Below are positions 34,616 to 47,138 of a stretch of DNA of 64,000 bases, in pieces (position 1 is the stretch's first letter; each line of letters begins with the position of its first letter). Source of the stretch: Clavulina sp. PMI_390 (lineage: Eukaryota; Basidiomycota; Agaricomycetes; Cantharellales; Hydnaceae); contig WIDE01000066.1 in assembly GCA_015039315.1 (NCBI GenBank), positions 107,088-171,087 of the forward strand, written 5' to 3'. Made by a program: the position numbers and the translations under genes. Under the pieces are notes generated by a model. It was not told the DNA's origin. It saw nothing but the letters and a program-made list of their open reading frames with translations, and searched no databases.

Positions 34616-36639
34616 ATGTCGACGTCGGAACCGACCTCTCCGCTCTCGACGAGCTCCTACGAGATAGTGTCTGACGACGGCCATGATGTCTCAGGACAGA
34701 ACGCTCATGTAACAGGTGCCCCTATTGGCCCTAATGCTCTGAATGGCCATGCTGGCACGTTCATGGGTGTCGTGGATGATACGGATAGCGGGGATGAGCC
34801 CGACCCTATCAACGTCAGTGGAGCAGTGGATAACCACCCGAGCTCCCCTCATTCCACTAGCAATGGCGACGAGGAAGATGATGCCTCCGATTCGGGTTCG
34901 GACTGGGAGCATATTGTCGTGCAGCAGGGGGGGCCCATTGACGGGCACATCATCCCTCCCTCTCATCCCGCTTCAGTTGCCCAACAACCTAGCCCCACTG
35001 TTCCAGCTACAGGGGCTGATGTTGGGAGTGCGAGCGTCCCTAGCACCTCGTTGGGCCAGGGGCTCGAGACGGCAGCGCAATCTCCGCCCCCGCCTCCGCC
35101 CCATGGCGGGCTGCAACTCGAGGTTGTCCAATTGCCCGCATCCGCATACACATCCGCGCCCTTATCTCCTTCTGTGGGGTTCGTTTCTCCCATTGACGAT
35201 CGTGACCTGTCGGAGGGAGAGTCAGAGGACGAAGACGAGGACCGGGCTCCTGCTCTCCTACCCCCGAATGATTCTCGTAAGTCTTCTCCTCATACTCACA
35301 TACCTGCCTCGCCTCATCCAACTTCCTACTACCATAGCTCTCGCCATTACTCAGGCTCTCAGTGATGGTCACAACCTCGCTGTGCTGGAGATGACTGTTC
35401 CGCTCGATGCTCTCTCGACCTCTCCTTCTCAGTCTTCATTGCAAACCTTCCACTCGTTCCGGTCCGACCCCAGTGATCAGCCCAGTGCGGTCCGTGAAGA
35501 CCCGTCTTCTCCTCTTCAGCAGTCCCCCTCTCCGGGTCATGCCCCCGAAGATATTGCGTTGCATGATCCTACCGCTGGATCGGCACCCTCGCCTTCATCC
35601 TCCGCCCCAACCTCTGGGGGCCCCATGGCAGAAGATGCTTCAACTGCTGGACCGTCCGCTGCGGTGGAGGTGCCTGCCTCTAGCTCTGGTCCTCAAGTGG
35701 TATTCCGCGCGAGAGCTCTACCGAATCCAGAGAAGCCGAAGAAGAAGCGCAAGACCCGCGCGCAGAGGAGGCAAGCGAGAGAGCAGCGTGCCCTGAAGCG
35801 GCAGGCAAAGGCAAATAACCAGGCGCAGGGGCTTGCGCAGGCGAAGAGTGCTCCAAAGCCAAAGACTGAGGCTCAGAAGGCCGCCCAAGAGGCGAAGAGG
35901 AAGAGGAAGGCGGAGAAGAAGGCGAGAAAGAAGCAGGCCAAGGCTGCTGCTGCTGCTGCCGCTGCTGCTGGTCAAGGCGTTGCACCTGCGATCCCTAGCA
36001 AGAGCGCTAAGAAGAAGGCGAAACGTGCGAAGGCAGAAGCTGCGGCTCAATCTGTGCAGCAGTCGGCGAATCCTTGGACAATGTCGAGTGCTATCCCTCA
36101 ACCCCAGGCGTTGCCTTTCCCTATTAATGAAGAGAGCGGGGACGTCGACGAGGAGGAAATACTGAGAGGCGTGTATCCCAAGGCGGTTCAGTACATGAAC
36201 AAGTACGTCGGCTCTTCCTTCTATATGCTATGGAATCACTACTATATACTTACACCATACCCCCTTCTCTCGCTCGCTCTGGTATCTCGATAGTTATATA
36301 GCCAATCCACATGAAAATGTGAACCCCGCCGAGCGCCTTCTCACCGCCCAAGCTCTTCTGATCGAACTTGGGGTAGTCACCACGCCTTACACCGACCTGC
36401 CCTGCACCATGGCATCTGCGCGCAAGCATCTTGCGGCCCACGTGCATATCAACATTGTCGACTACCTCGAAGTTCGTGAGGGGGGGCTGACTGCGCTGCA
36501 AGGCGTACTGCGTACGAGTAAGGCACAGCTGAAGAAGGAACTGAGGAAGGAGAAGAAGAAAGGAAATGAGGGGAAGAAGGTAACCCCTGAGATGGCGAAG
36601 AATCTAGGATTGAGGGATCTTTTGATTTCGACTTGCTGA
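34616..36639 (+). CDS. Lysine-rich, probably nuclear protein, full-length copy
   Basis: Three exons (34616-35276, 35338-36202, 36294-36639) splice in frame into 623 residues. The first exon is acidic and Ser/Thr-rich (MSTSEPTSPLSTSSYEIVSD; SEGESEDEDEDR). The second contains a highly basic segment beginning EKPKKKRKTRAQRRQAREQR and passing through KKARKKQAKAAAAAAAAAG, with several potential nuclear localisation signals and coiled-coil character. The third holds a short folded-looking domain (LLTAQALLIELGVVTTPYTDLP, SARKHLAAHVHINIVDYLEV) and a second basic tail (KAQLKKELRKEKKKG). I do not recognise the family. The alternation of acidic, basic and small conserved C-terminal parts suggests a chromatin or nucleolar protein, but that is inference. 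Confidence 0.72.
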
Positions 36640-37217
36640 TGAATGGATGGATGAGCTCCCAGTTTTCTCTTTATTAGATGTTTGCCTTCACACTGTACTT
36701 TTACCCCAATGCCTCCGTTTGGCCCAGATTTTGCTTGGTTTGCTGTATTTTTGTTCCGTGCTTCAGATGATTTTGTCATCTTGCTTCTGTCGTTTTTCTT
36801 GCACTCGCTCACTGTCTGCATTGCTTCGTGGATCCACCACCAATTATTTGTACATACATACGATCTTGGCTGCCGATGATATGAGGTGTATTTTCTCGAC
36901 GAGCTTTAGCGATGTTTCCGATGATGGAAAGCATCACATATCCAAATCAGCCAAGTGCCCACGTCGGCATCGGCATACACACCCGTTCCGTTATCTCCTT
37001 CCGTGGGAATCGTTTCCCCCGTCGATGATTGCGACTTATCTGAAGGAGAGTCAGAGGACGAGCACAATGGATCTACTCTCTAGTCCTCCATTAATTCATA
37101 CAAGAAGTCCTTTCTTGTGTTCACATATTTGCTGCATCGCATCTCACGCCGCTCCTACTTGCAGCTCCCATCGTCGCTGAGACGCTCGATGGTGGTCAGA
37201 GCCTTGCTGTGCTAGAG
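36640..37217. other. Junction of the tandem duplication: old 3' UTR and exon-1 relic
   Basis: The first ~250 bp match the 3' UTR that follows the second copy (36640-36880 against 38465-38720). From about 36945 to 37110 the sequence matches the end of exon 1 of the full-length copy (SPVGIVSPVDDCDLSEGESEDE by frame-shifted reading), but the upstream two thirds of that exon are missing and no ATG continues it. Confidence 0.65.
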
Positions 37218-38471
37218 ATGACTGCTCCACTCGATGCTCTTTCGACCTCTCCTTCTCGATCTTCACGAGGGAACTTCCACTCATTCCGATCTGACCCAAG
37301 TGATCAGTCTAGCGCGGCCCGTGAAGACCCGTCTTCTCCTCTTGATCACAGCTTCTCTCCGAGTCATGCACCCGAAGATATTGTGTTGTATGATCCTGCC
37401 ACTGGATCAACACCTTCAACTTCATCATCGGCCCCAACACCTGGGGCTGCCATGTTAGGACATGATCCAACTAGCGAACCACATGGCCCATCTGCTGTGG
37501 TGGAAGAGCCTGCTTCTAGCTCTAGTCCTCAAGCGGTATTACGCGCGCAAACTTTCCCGCAACCAGAGAAGCCGAAGAAGAAGCGCAAGACCCGCGCACA
37601 GAGGAGAAAAGACAAGAAGCAGCGTGAGCTGAAACGACAGGCAAATGCAAATAACCAGGCGCAGGTCCCTTCACAAACGAAGAGTGTCCCAAAGCCAAAG
37701 ACGGAGGCTCAAAAGGCAGCCCAAGAAGAGAAGAGGAAGAGAAAGGCAGAGAAGAAGGCGAGAAAGAAGCAGGCTAAGGCTGCTGCTGCTGCCGGCCAAA
37801 GTGCAGGCGTTGCGACTGCGACTGCAAGCAAGAGTTCTAAGAAAAAGGCGAAAATTGCCAAGTCTGAAGTCGCGGGTCAGTTAGTGCAACAGTCAGCGAA
37901 TCCCCCAACATTGTCGAGTGCTATCCCTCGACCTAAGTCGTCGTCATTCCCTATTAATGAAGAGAATGAGAACGTCAATGAGGAGGTGTTACGTGTAGAG
38001 TACTCAGAGGCGGTCGAACATATGAATAAGTACGTCAACTCCTCCTTGCACCCTCAGTGCAGCGTCCGCCCTACCTCAGGAATGCTTATGGCGCACAAAT
38101 TTCTCTTGCCACGTTTGTGTTTGAACAGGTATCTCGCTAACCGATCGGCAGACAGAACCCCTGCGGACCGTCTGTCCACTGCTCGAGCTCTCCTCATCGA
38201 ACTTGGGGTAGTTACTTCGCCTTATACCGCACTCCCTTCTACTGCGACCTCCGCACGCAAGTATTTGGCCGCACATGTGCACATCAACATTGCCGTTTAT
38301 CTAAAGGTTCGTGATCAGGGGCTGGCTGCACTGCAAGGCGTGTTGCGCGCGAGTAAGTCACAGTTGAAGAAAGAGTTGAGGGAGGAGAAGAAGAAAGGAA
38401 AGCAAGGGAAGAAGGTAACCCCAGCGGAGGCAAAGAAGCTAGGATTGAACGATCTCTTGGTTTTGACTTAA
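37218..38471 (+). CDS. Lysine-rich protein, 5'-truncated tandem copy
   Basis: Exons 37218-38029 and 38129-38471 give up to 384 residues from the first in-frame ATG. It matches exons 2 and 3 of the upstream copy throughout: MTAPLDALSTSPSRSS, EKPKKKRKTRAQRRKDKKQR, KKARKKQAKAAAAAGQ, then LSTARALLIELGVVTSPYTALP and SQLKKELREEKKKG. The intron (38030-38128) is 99 nt and stop-free, so retention would leave the frame open. The acidic N-terminal part of the paralog is absent because the duplication breakpoint lies inside exon 1. The reading frame has stayed open despite many substitutions, which argues for continuing selection; a transcribed pseudogene is the alternative. Confidence 0.6.
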   Translation: MTAPLDALSTSPSRSSRGNFHSFRSDPSDQSSAAREDPSSPLDHSFSPSHAPEDIVLYDPATGSTPSTSSSAPTPGAAMLGHDPTSEPHGPSAVVEEPASSSSPQAVLRAQTFPQPEKPKKKRKTRAQRRKDKKQRELKRQANANNQAQVPSQTKSVPKPKTEAQKAAQEEKRKRKAEKKARKKQAKAAAAAGQSAGVATATASKSSKKKAKIAKSEVAGQLVQQSANPPTLSSAIPRPKSSSFPINEENENVNEEVLRVEYSEAVEHMNKYVNSSLHPQCSVRPTSGMLMAHKFLLPRLCLNRYLANRSADRTPADRLSTARALLIELGVVTSPYTALPSTATSARKYLAAHVHINIAVYLKVRDQGLAALQGVLRASKSQLKKELREEKKKGKQGKKVTPAEAKKLGLNDLLVLT

Positions 38472-39206
38472 ACGCTGGATGGATGAATGAATACGCTCTC
38501 ACTTTTTTCTTTATCAGAAGTTTGCCTCATTGTATCTTTACCCAATGCGTCTGCTTGACCCAGACGTTGCTTGGTTTGCTGTATTTTTGTCTCATGCTTC
38601 CGTTCATTTTGTCGTCTGGTTTCTGTCGTTTTTGTTGCTCATGCTCACTGCCTGCAAAGCCCCGTACATATATACGATCTCCACTACTTATGACACGTGT
38701 ATTTTTTCCGCGAGGTTTGGGAACACATCCGATGATGGTGATCAAAGGTGGCATGCAAAGCATCACTAAAGGGTGAAGGTGGATGAGACTCGGAGTGGCT
38801 ATGATCAAACCATCAAACTTTCGCTTATGGAATTGGGGGTAAGAGGATGGTACGTCGCGACAAACTAGAGCTATGACCCCAAACTGTTAGCAAAGTGACA
38901 CTCCAGCCTCTGGGAGTGATGGTGCTCTTCACGTCGCTCATAGTTGACCTGTACATGCGCAACAAGACGCCGGGCGGTAGGAATACGGGGGGAGGCGGCC
39001 CACTTATGAGGGTAACCAGACAAGCTTTCCCCACAAGCATGTTAGCTACACGTAGACCCTCAAGTCTGAACATTAAGCTCAAGCCCTCGCTGACATCGTC
39101 TCGCAGGGGCGGCCCAGGACCGTGGTATATTGAACTGGAGGACTCGGAGGAGCTCGGCACGCAATGGTACAAAATGATTTCATATATGTCAACCGGACGA
39201 TGCAAG
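38472..39206. other. Spacer between the lysine-rich copy and PEX10
   Basis: This holds the 3' UTR of the lysine-rich copy (matching the one after the first copy) and that of PEX10. A plus-strand open frame at 38895-39236 (113 codons) and a minus frame at 38825-39403 overlap the PEX10 end; neither has a recognisable motif. Confidence 0.4.
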
Positions 39207-40713
39207 TTACAAGTTGTGAAGCGGTATGAGTTTTGATAGTGCAAGCGATTGCCGACATAGTGGACATTCCGCCTATGTGGCGAGACGCGAGAATAGACAG
39301 TGAGTTCGCTCATTCCGAAAAACGAGGGATCCACCAACAATCTCTGCTCACCTTCTCTCTTCCCCAGCCAACAATACACGTCCAGCAGAACAAATGTCCG
39401 CATTCGGTCACAGTACTTGCTGTTCTTTCTTCAAGGCACAATGCGCATCGCCGATGCGATGTTCTGACCTCTGAGGGTAGTTCCTCGACTGAGAGGACGG
39501 TCCTATCTCCCCAGTGATCCTTCCCGTCGTCGCCTTCAGTCGCTATTCGTGCGAGTAGCGAAGCTGGCACAAGCTCAGCGATAGGGGTGTTATCAATGGA
39601 AGGTAAGGAGGATGAATGATCGACGGGGTTGCTGGTACCGAAGGATGTCTTCCCACTCGAGAATGATGACGAGTCCATTGGTATCGGTGATGATGTAGCA
39701 GTGGATGACTTGGGGAGAACAGAGCTAACGATTCCTTGTATCCGATAGATTAGGCGGATAGCGAGAAGAATGCCAAGCAATGAATACGAGGGTGGTCGTT
39801 GGTTCGGATCTGATGGGGTAGATGCCATCTGCGGAACGAGTAAGTATCTCATATTTTATAGTGGGAGATCTTAGTTGAAGGAGAATGCTCACATGTCGAA
39901 TCCCTAGAACACGCTCCGCGATGGTATAGGGTGCAACAGAGCCAGAACCAATGTAGAACGCCGCAAGATTGAGCTCAGCCAGGAGCTCGAATACACCCGG
40001 GGAGGCTCGTAGCAACCTTGCTAGGAGAGAGTCCCGAGAACGACCCATCGAGGATGCACGGCGGGAGAAACGCGAAAGGATATAGGGAGGAAGGGTGGGG
40101 AGTAGGATGAGTGCTAGCCGAAGCTTGTTGATTGAATAGGTGGCCGAGAGGATTCAAGCAGAGGGTGTAGATAATAGGAAGGAGGGTCAAGACAGCATTT
40201 GGGTGGTTCAGGCGAAAGTATGATAACTCACCTTGAACCTAGGGAACCTCCTCGAGGTTGAATGTATTCGCCGGATGTCGGTATACTCTTCGCCGAGTGT
40301 CTGTGTTCCTGTTGAATAATCGACAGTCAGAGCTCCAAGTAGTCTTAGTCTCTCGTATTTGATTCCGTGTTACCTCGGAGAGTGGTGAGACCATAGTATA
40401 TCAATTTGGCCAGCAAATCGACCTCAAGTGACCACCGCGTCAGCCACCGTGTGCCTGCATAACATTGTGAAACGAGTAGAAAATATGCATAAGTACGGTA
40501 TCTCAGGCATGAACAGTATAATTTTATTACCGAGCCATGCTCTCAATACATTCTCGCTATCCTCTCTCAGAGTGAAGACGTTGAAGACATCCTTCTGAGC
40601 CGCGCGCACTTTGAGGCAATCAGGTCAACAACTAAACAAATGCCTAGGGAAACGGAAGCACACTAACTTATTTGCGCTTGAGTTGCGCGTGGAATATCAG
40701 TTGGGTCAGCCAT
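39207..40713 (-). CDS. PEX10: Peroxin-10, RING-type E3 ligase of the peroxisomal import machinery
   Basis: About seven exons on the minus strand. The start is [15 protein letters not shown], followed by [19 protein letters not shown], a block running from [17 protein letters not shown] to [44 protein letters not shown] and [15 protein letters not shown]. After VLGIRH come a second hydrophobic stretch ([16 protein letters not shown]) and a Ser-rich linker. The C-terminal C3HC4 RING is split by an intron (39273-39351): [22 protein letters not shown], then [21 protein letters not shown] (last exon 39207-39272). PEX10 sits in the peroxisomal membrane with PEX2 and PEX12 and helps ubiquitinate the receptor PEX5. 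The first ATG (40713) is 120 bp from the divergent F-box start. All RING ligands are present. Confidence 0.93.
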
Positions 40714-40833
40714 GGTGTCAACGTCGATGGCTGGCTGCTCGTTGATGGCCGTGGGAGCTCAAGGTGGGAGGCCTTGTTTGGCCTAGGATAGATCCACCCT
40801 CGACGCATACACCAACTCCCAAGCACCTCTTCC

Positions 40834-42569
40834 ATGCCTCAAGAATCAGAACCACTACCGATAAGCATCTTGCCCGATCTCGCGTCCATCTCAAAATCTC
40901 TGCAACCCATCATCTCATCAATCGTCCAAGCCTGGCCTTTCACCCATTATGAACCTTCTGTTTTCGTACACAGAACTGCACCCATGAGACTAGAGCAATC
41001 GCACAAAGTCGAGAGAGCACTTCGGAATGTGGAAGAAATCCTCGAACCTGTTTCCTCCATGGTGAATATGCTCTATCGCCTTGAATCGCAGCTGAAAGTG
41101 CGTAAGGCTCGGCTTCAGATGGCCCTGAACCCCGTTTCTGCGCTGCCAGATGACGTTCTAGCATTGATCTTCGATCACTCAGTAAATAAAAATCAATTAA
41201 ACGGGGTTGATACTTCGTGGAAAGTGAGCATGAAGCTGAGCCAAGTCTCAGCTCACTGGCGTGCTGTTGCGATCGATTCTTCGCAGCTGTGGTCCCGCCT
41301 CACCCTTGTGAACCCCTCTCAAGTCCGCCTCATCCCTACATTTGCCCAACGCTCGCGTAATAAAAGGCTGGCTCTGACTATTATGGAGTTTCATCCTCTT
41401 TCTCCCGATGAACTCATTCCCTGGCAGCCTGCGGACATCGAAATATTAGCCTCATTCGCAGGCCAGATATCCGAGATTTACGTGCCATCATGCCTCTTCT
41501 GCGATGAAACTGTGGTACTGGCCGTAGAAGAAGAGGCGATAGCCGAACTGAACCTGCAGTACCTTCACATCAGAGGCCAGGAGTCCCTGCTACCATGGCC
41601 CGATCCGTTGATCTCAGCTACTCGACACCTTCGCCTTTCCCAAATTCCACTCCAGCTATCATCCTTATCGCGTCCTGAGCTTCTCCATCTTGAAGAATTG
41701 ACAATGGGCTCTTTGTACTACAATGATGCCGCGTTCAGCTGCCTGCATGATGTCGCGATGCCAGCACTTAGACGACTGATCCTAATCCACAACGGGAGTG
41801 ATGATGAATTCATCCAAGAATACATGGGGCCCTCAATCACAATGCCCTCTGTTGAGACCCTTGAAATAAGGCACTGCTCCGAAAGAATGTGGCCGTCCAT
41901 TGGAGTAGAAATTTTGCTACCAAACCTTCAATCGGTGCTGGTAGAAACTTACGATATCACTGGCACAAACTCACTCAGAGAGCTGGTAAGTTTTATTTTT
42001 CTTTACGAAAGGAAAAAGAAAACGAAAGGTGGACTCATATGAATCCATTACCTATCGCTTTCACATCGCCATACCGTGTGTATACCTAGATCCAACAAAA
42101 TCCACAAATCGAAGATTTCACCCTGGAGACTCTCAACTCCACTCATTGTTTTGAACTACTGATGGTATCAGCGGGCGCAGGGCGACCAACAACAGTGTTT
42201 GGCGAGGTTACTTCCCTCCGCTCTCTGCAGCTCATCACGCATCGTTCGACCAAACACCATCCAAAAAATATCTATGGGGCAGAGACTGACACAGAGCCCG
42301 CTTTACTGTTCCAGGCCCTTGAACCGCTCCTGCTACCTTTATCGTCGTCGTCGGCCTCCACTGCCGCTGGCAATGAAGGCGTAGAAATCTCACCTGCAGG
42401 TACTCTGGAATTGCTGAAAATGCCAGAGGACCTCGTGAGAAATTTCGGGGACCAGTATAGAGCGCAAGTTGCTAACTTTGTGATTACGGAGGACACGAGA
42501 GACCAGGACGACGAAGGGGGGCTATGGGATGATCATCCGGAGGATTGGCATTACCAAGCCCACTGGTGA
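40834..42569 (+). CDS. F-box protein (second paralog), divergent from PEX10
   Basis: Exons 40834-41985 and 42090-42569 join in phase 0 into 543 residues. A helical N-terminus (KVRKARLQMALNP) leads into the F-box VSALPDDVLALIFDHS, then LSQVSAHWRAVAIDSSQLWS. This is the usual Skp1-binding entry of SCF ubiquitin-ligase receptors. An irregular Leu-rich region follows, with LIPTFAQRSRNKRLALT and MPALRRLILIHNGSDD. The second exon carries an acidic Ser-rich stretch and the family tail DQYRAQVANFVITED. It is about 60% like the gene at 43255 in many blocks, and more distant from those at 4182, 51987 and 53860. The target is unknown. Confidence 0.87.
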
Positions 42570-42675
42570 ATTCTCTGGTGCGTCAGGGGCCGCGGCGACT
42601 GTTGTATCACAATAAGCACCACTAGTTTTAGCTAAAAAATTTTGTAACGCATGAAACGTCATGTAACAACACCTC

Positions 42676-43134
42676 AGGACCTCCAGACCCATCGAGGATG
42701 CGCGGCGAGAGAAACGAGAGAGCATGTAGGGATGAAAGGTGGGGAGGGGGAATTAGGGCTAAGCGAAGCTTGTGGAATGAACAGCTGTTAGTACCTCAGA
42801 GTGTGGTGAGATCATAGTATATCAGATTGGCTAGCAAGTCGACCTCAAGTGACCACCGCGTCAGCCATCGCGTGTCTGTGCAGCATGGAGAAATGAGTAC
42901 AGTGGACACATTAATATAATTTATTGGACCTGAGGAGTGTGATTTTATCGCCGAGCTACGCTCTCAATACATTCTCACTATCTTCTCGTAGAGTGAAGAC
43001 GGTGAAGACATCCTTCTGAGCCGCCCGCTCTTCACGGTACTCTCTCAACAAGCGCAATAGAAACACACAGGAAACAGATCGCACCAGCTTAACTGCGCGT
43101 GTGTTGCGCACAGAATCTCGGTTGGATCATCCAT
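42676..43134 (-). pseudogene. Truncated PEX10 relic in the duplicated unit
   Basis: The minus strand repeats the 5' half of PEX10: start MDDPTEILCATHAQ (compare [14 protein letters not shown]), the AQKDVF exon, the exon around [15 protein letters not shown] and the exon LRLALIPPP. The exon encoding [10 protein letters not shown] is missing. The LRLAL exon is frame-shifted, and similarity ends abruptly near 42676 in the codons for RASSMG; no RING is present. It therefore cannot encode a peroxin. It faces the intact F-box gene at 43255 in the same head-to-head arrangement as the parental pair, showing that both genes were copied together. Confidence 0.85.
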
Positions 43135-43254
43135 GGCGCTGATGTTGGTCCTGGCTCTGGTTGATGGCCGTGGGAGCAAAAGGCAAGAGGCCTTGTTTAC
43201 TCCTGCATAGACCCGCCTCCACACAATACGCACAGACACCCAAACGCTCATAGC

Positions 43255-44981
43255 ATGCCTCACGAATTAGAGCAATTATCGATGAGCATCTTGCCCGATC
43301 TCGAGTCTATCTCAAAATCTATTCAGGCTATCATCTCATCTATCGCCCAAGCCTGGCCGCCAACACATCATGAACCTCCTGTCCTCGCGCACAGAACCCC
43401 ACTGGCGAGAGTAGAGCAGTCACAAAAAATCGAGATAGCAGTCAGAGACGTAGAAAAGGTCCTCGAGCCCATTTCTGTCATGGTCGATATGCTCTCTGGC
43501 CTTGAATCGCAGCTGAAAGTGCGCAAGTCTCGGCTTCAGATGGCCTTAAATCCCCTTTCTGCCCTGCCAGACGACGTGGTAGCACTCATCTTCGATCAAT
43601 TCCGAGAAGAAGGTCGATCGAATCAGAACCATGCCTCCTGGCAGTTCAGCATAAAGCTGAGCCACGTCTCGGCTTGTTGGCGCGCTGTCGCGATTGATTC
43701 CTCATACTTGTGGTCCCGCCTAACCCTCACGAGCCCCTCTCAAGCTCCTCTCATTCCTTTATTTGCCCAACGATCGCGTGACAGGAGGCTAATCCTGACT
43801 CTTCTGAAGAATAATCCATCTTTTTACCATGAAGTAATTCCCTGGAGGCCGGGAGATATCAAACTTTCGGCCTCATTCGCAGGCCAGATATCCGAGATCT
43901 ACGTCTATGAGTCCTTCTTTGACCACAATAGTATCCCGGTGTTGGTGATAGAAGAAGAAGCGATAGCGCAGCTGGATCTTGAATATCTATGCTTCAAAGG
44001 CGCTTTGCTCACCGTACCATGGGGCAATCCTTTATTAGCAGCAACCAAACGCCTCCATCTCTCACAGAATTACTTCTCCTTCACCTTCTCTCACCGTGCC
44101 TCCTTTGTTCACTTAGAAGAACTGACATTAGGCTCTATATGGGAAAACAATTCGCCGCTAGACTGCTTGCACAATCTCCCTATGCCCGCCCTCCGAAGGC
44201 TGGTTCTGATTTACAGCGGCAACGAGGACGGATCTCCTCGGCAATATGAGGGAAAATCGATCACACTGCCTACTATTGAGACACTGGAGCTGAGACGTTG
44301 CTACTCCGAGTTGTATTCGTCCATTGGAGCAGAAATTTTACTTCCAAACCTACGCTCGCTTATGGTGGATATATATGACGAGAGCAATCACAGCGTCCCG
44401 CGCTTCATGACACTAGTGAGCTTTGTTCATCTCTCCCTTCTGGCTACATTTTGACTGATCTATACGCTACCAAATTACTCACGTGGGCGCCATGATATAT
44501 ATGACTCCCCTCTCCCTAGATCAAACCAAATTCTCACATCGAAAGCCTTACTCTTGTGGTTCAAGATCCTGCCAGATACCTTGACCTGCTCGAGGGAGGA
44601 GCAAACAAGGCTGAAACCGCAACAATGTTTGACTTACTCCCCTGCCTCCGCTCACTGCAACTTGAGGCATATCGTCTCAATCTCTTCTGGCCAGAGGACA
44701 TGGTGAACTTGGGTTCTCTCCTTTACCATCATCTCGAGCCCCTTTTGCCACCTCCATCATCTTCACCCTCAACCACCACCGCTTCAATACGAGGCGACAT
44801 TGGAGGCGTGATTGCTTCACGAGCCGCCGCGCTGGATTCGCTGATCATGTCAGAGTGTCTTGTGGTTGGATTGGAGCAGAAGTACAAATCACGCCTAACG
44901 AACTTTACCATTATTGACGACAAGGAGGATCGAGATGTGGGAGGGGTTTGGGAAGATCGCTCACAGTACTGGTATGAGTGA
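43255..44981 (+). CDS. F-box protein (third paralog), tandem copy of the 40834 gene
   Basis: Exons 43255-44415 and 44520-44981 give 540 residues (phase 0). The start MPHELEQLSMSILPDLESIS matches MPQESEPLPISILPDLASIS of its neighbour. The F-box region is LSALPDDVVALIFDQF then LSHVSACWRAVAIDSSYLWS. Leu-rich blocks and LIPLFAQRSRDRRLILT follow, and the second exon has the tail motif EQKYKSRLTNFTIIDD. Reading frame and splice sites are intact although the adjacent PEX10 copy has decayed, so selection has kept only the F-box half of the copied unit. Confidence 0.87.
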
Positions 44982-45649
44982 GTACAATATCGCAATCTTT
45001 GCTATGTCCCTTAGCACCTGCTAATCCACAACGCAGGTAGAAAGGTCTATACATCGCTACTTGACACAAATCTCCCAGAAATCTCATCGGTTTGCGCCCT
45101 CCATCCCTAAAGCATCCATCCCTTTCTGTCTCAGGGCCCCCTACCATCGTTGTCCCAGGTAATCGCCCTGCCTTGGTATTGCCCCTCTTCACAGTCCTAA
45201 AAACAAATGGCAGACAACCACGACACCTAAGACAACCTTACCCCTCATCCGGCGAGTGTAATCATCTTCACCAATGCTGTTGCCCGCGGCCAATGTGACC
45301 CGTAATGATCCAGACGCTGCTCCTCATGACTGGATATCGACTATATAATCGACCTATGAGTGTTCATTTTTGTGTGCTCCGGCATCTAACCGCAGTTCCA
45401 CGTCCCCTAAAGAACTTCCCATGCAATAATTTTTTAATTCTAGCTGATGAGAGAATAAGCATGTCTGGATATGGCTGTTTATTTTGTCGATGTGGAGTGT
45501 GGAGGTGCTGACTGAACACTCTGAGTCACATTTTCTTTTCGTGACATGTGCGGATTGACATCTAGTGGAGGTCTATGAATATTTATACTTGGGGGATACG
45601 ATGCTGTCTTCTACGTTACTCTAAGTTGCCTTCTTCTCGTTGACTCTCA
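44982..45649. other. Intergenic stretch, no supported gene
   Basis: This spacer holds the F-box 3' UTR and the promoter of the reductase gene. A TATA-like TATTTATACTT lies about 70 bp before the reductase ATG. Confidence 0.45.

Positions 45650-47138
<1,489 letters not shown>

Noticed and set aside
35680..36165. Arg/Leu-rich frames on both strands in the lysine-rich gene
   Set aside because: They are shadows of the AAG/GCT-rich coding exon and have no counterpart preserved as a frame in the second copy.
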